Shown piece by piece: positions 6,452 through 7,624 of a stretch of 7,624 nt of DNA. The position numbers and the translations under genes are program-made. The DNA comes from Actinomycetota bacterium (GTDB lineage: Bacteria; Actinomycetota; Actinomycetes; Nanopelagicales; Nanopelagicaceae): the NCBI GenBank assembly GCA_009705235.1, contig WLCR01000051.1, positions 1 through 7,624 on the forward strand, given 5' to 3'. The stretch's first letter is position 1. Each line of letters begins with the position of its first letter. Under the pieces are notes generated by a model. It saw only the letters and a program-made list of their open reading frames with translations. It had not been told where the DNA came from and did no database searches.

Positions 6452-7417
6452 CTAGTTTGCGCCAATGCGAGTGGTTACCTGCTCTAAACCAGGTTCATTA
6501 TTCATGGCCATAATTTTGGCACCGGCAATAGCGCCACCTAAAGGTTTTTGGTATTCAGCCTCAGGCAGAAATTGGGCTATAAAATCGTGGAACGGTTTTT
6601 CGATAAGTGGCCCAATGTTAAATACGCCGCCAGCCGTGGAATAGGAAAAAGGCGCGCCTTCTAGCTTTGAACGTCGAGCTGCTGCTTGCACATTCATCGC
6701 AAGATCTTGAGCAGCGCAGCGCAGGATCTCGATAGATATTTCGTCGCCCTCGTAGGCAGCTTCAGCAACGCTCTTGCTAAAAGATGCCACTACCTCGATG
6801 GGGTTTGGCGCTCCATAAACGCTAGCTGCAGTGTTTTCCAGCGTGCCGAAACGTTCAATCATCGCTTTATGAAGAGCGGCCGATCCGGGTAGCCCATCAT
6901 CAACCATCGCTGCGATCTTTAACCCTTGTCGCCCAATGTCATGACCACTTCCACGATCTGCAATTAATGGGCCATCGCCATCAATTCGATACGCAACACC
7001 TTCCCTTGAAATTGCCATCACCACAGCGCCAGTTCCTGCCGCAACCACGACGCCAGGTTGATTTCCAAGTGCGCCTAAATAATTCATTACGACATCACTT
7101 GCAATCGTGAATTGATCAGCTTTAACTAATGATGAGATTGCTTTAGCGGCAAGAAGATAGGTCGGTGCTGCCTGAGCGCCGTTTAAGCCAAATGCAACCC
7201 CGGCAAATCGTGCAGTTTGTGGAAGTTGGTCAAATGTTGTGCGCAAGCTATCAACAACACGCTCGTAACCATTAACGCTACCTATTATCTCTAAACCAGG
7301 CCCACGGCTTTTCGCAATTTCAGATCCATTTGAATCGACAATAACTGCTTCGGTCTTAGTTTTTCCACCGTCAACCAATAAATACAACTCGGTGTCCTGC
7401 TCAATGCTTTGCATCAT
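6452..7417 (-). CDS. N-acetylglucosamine kinase, BadF/BadG/BcrA/BcrD ATPase family
   Basis: ASKHA-fold cytosolic kinase that probably phosphorylates imported GlcNAc to GlcNAc-6-P. The 321 residues match the family. Visible motifs in order: phosphate-1 loop LLVDGGKTKTEA (13-24, D16 and G17-G18), GLNGA at about 77-81, ASDVVMNYLGA (106-116) with D108 as likely catalytic base, phosphate-2 loop VAAGTGAV (125-132), the DGDGPLIADRGSGHDIGRQGL segment (146-166) typical of GlcNAc kinases of this family, and the adenosine-type STAGGVF near the C-terminus. Two ATGs are adjacent (7417 and 7414) behind AGGAAAG at 7421-7427; either is possible. It is the first gene of the minus-strand cluster, 142 bp from the binding-protein gene, and may have its own promoter in the divergent region. 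The related glucosamine kinase activity cannot be excluded. Confidence 0.9.
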   Translation of the reverse strand: MMQSIEQDTELYLLVDGGKTKTEAVIVDSNGSEIAKSRGPGLEIIGSVNGYERVVDSLRTTFDQLPQTARFAGVAFGLNGAQAAPTYLLAAKAISSLVKADQFTIASDVVMNYLGALGNQPGVVVAAGTGAVVMAISREGVAYRIDGDGPLIADRGSGHDIGRQGLKIAAMVDDGLPGSAALHKAMIERFGTLENTAASVYGAPNPIEVVASFSKSVAEAAYEGDEISIEILRCAAQDLAMNVQAAARRSKLEGAPFSYSTAGGVFNIGPLIEKPFHDFIAQFLPEAEYQKPLGGAIAGAKIMAMNNEPGLEQVTTRIGAN

Positions 7418-7538
7418 GCTCTTTCCTGAACGGGATCAGTGTTTACAAAAAATCGGAGTAACTTCTCCATATTTGATTTTAGACTAATTGTTCAAAGAAT
7501 TAAACCTTTTATGACCCCAATACCATTACAGTTTCCCA
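7418..7538. promoter_or_regulatory. Divergent intergenic region between kinase and MFS genes
   Basis: 121 bp that must hold promoters in both directions. Toward the kinase, a TTGAAC (7490-7495, minus strand) precedes a weak ATATGG at 17 bp, and AGGAAAG is the ribosome site. Toward the MFS gene, TACAGT (7527-7532) ends 6 nt before the ATG, and no Shine-Dalgarno is present, which would fit a leaderless mRNA. TTTTAGACTA (7477-7486) resembles the TAGAC half of the operator candidate at 6416-6431 (8 of 16 to the dre consensus). The imperfect palindrome GGAGTAACTTCTCC lies at 7455-7468. All are weak individually. Confidence 0.35.
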
Positions 7539-7624
7539 ATGCTGTCTCCGTATCGTAAACTCTTTGCATCTTCGGGCGGTCTCGCATTCTCGATTCCAGG
7601 ATCAATTGCACGTTTACCTATCGC
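7539..7624 (+). CDS. Major facilitator superfamily transporter, N-terminal fragment (3' end beyond window)
   Basis: The frame opens at ATG 7539 after an in-frame stop at 7512 and stays open to the window end, giving 28 complete codons: MLSPYRKLFASSGGLAFS, then IPGSIARLPI. This opening (MLSPYR-L---P/SG--AFS--G--ARLPI) is characteristic of actinobacterial MFS efflux-type permeases just before the first membrane helix. Its substrate cannot be told from so little. There is no ribosome site upstream. Divergent orientation next to the kinase gives no clear functional link to the aminosugar genes. Confidence 0.7.
   Translation, partial: MLSPYRKLFASSGGLAFSIPGSIARLPI

Overview
The window looks like a piece of an actinobacterial chromosome with modest GC (by eye in the low-to-mid 40s %). 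The protein sequences, the very short intergenic gaps and the aminosugar theme suggest a streamlined freshwater actinobacterium (acI / Nanopelagicales type). That placement is an inference from protein style and base composition, not from a marker gene.

Layout. On the + strand, 1-1230 is the 3' part of a GH84 beta-N-acetylglucosaminidase gene that runs in from before the window. It meets, tail to tail with a 12 bp overlap, a minus-strand cluster that reads right to left from 7417 to 1219: a BadF/BadG-type N-acetylglucosamine kinase (7417-6452), an ABC sugar-binding protein (6309-5029), two MalF/MalG-type permeases (4949-4068 and 4071-3226, ATGA overlap), a single-domain SIS phosphosugar protein (3190-2435) and N-acetylglucosamine-6-phosphate deacetylase NagA (2418-1219). 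At the right edge, divergent from the kinase, the first 28 codons of a probable major facilitator superfamily transporter start at 7539 (+).

How the genes work together (inference from families and order). GH84 releases GlcNAc from glycoconjugates. The binding protein and two permeases import GlcNAc or a small GlcNAc-containing sugar. The kinase makes GlcNAc-6-P, and NagA deacetylates it to GlcN-6-P. The SIS protein sits where a glucosamine-6-P deaminase (NagB) would be expected. No ABC ATPase and no NagB homologue lie in the window; the ATPase is probably a shared MsiK-like subunit encoded elsewhere.

Regulatory signals. The 142 bp between kinase and binding-protein genes holds a 16 bp element (6416-6431) resembling the DasR/NagR (GntR, HutC subfamily) operator, with a perfect right half, next to plausible -10/-35 boxes. 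A perfect 13 bp stem / 5 nt loop inverted repeat (4990-5020) lies between the binding-protein and permease genes. It has no T-run on the transcribed strand, so it more likely sets the expression ratio or mRNA stability than acts as a full terminator. No RNA genes, mobile elements or CRISPR arrays were seen. I found no clearly new system; the most interesting points are the SIS protein in the NagB slot, the operator candidate and the hairpin.
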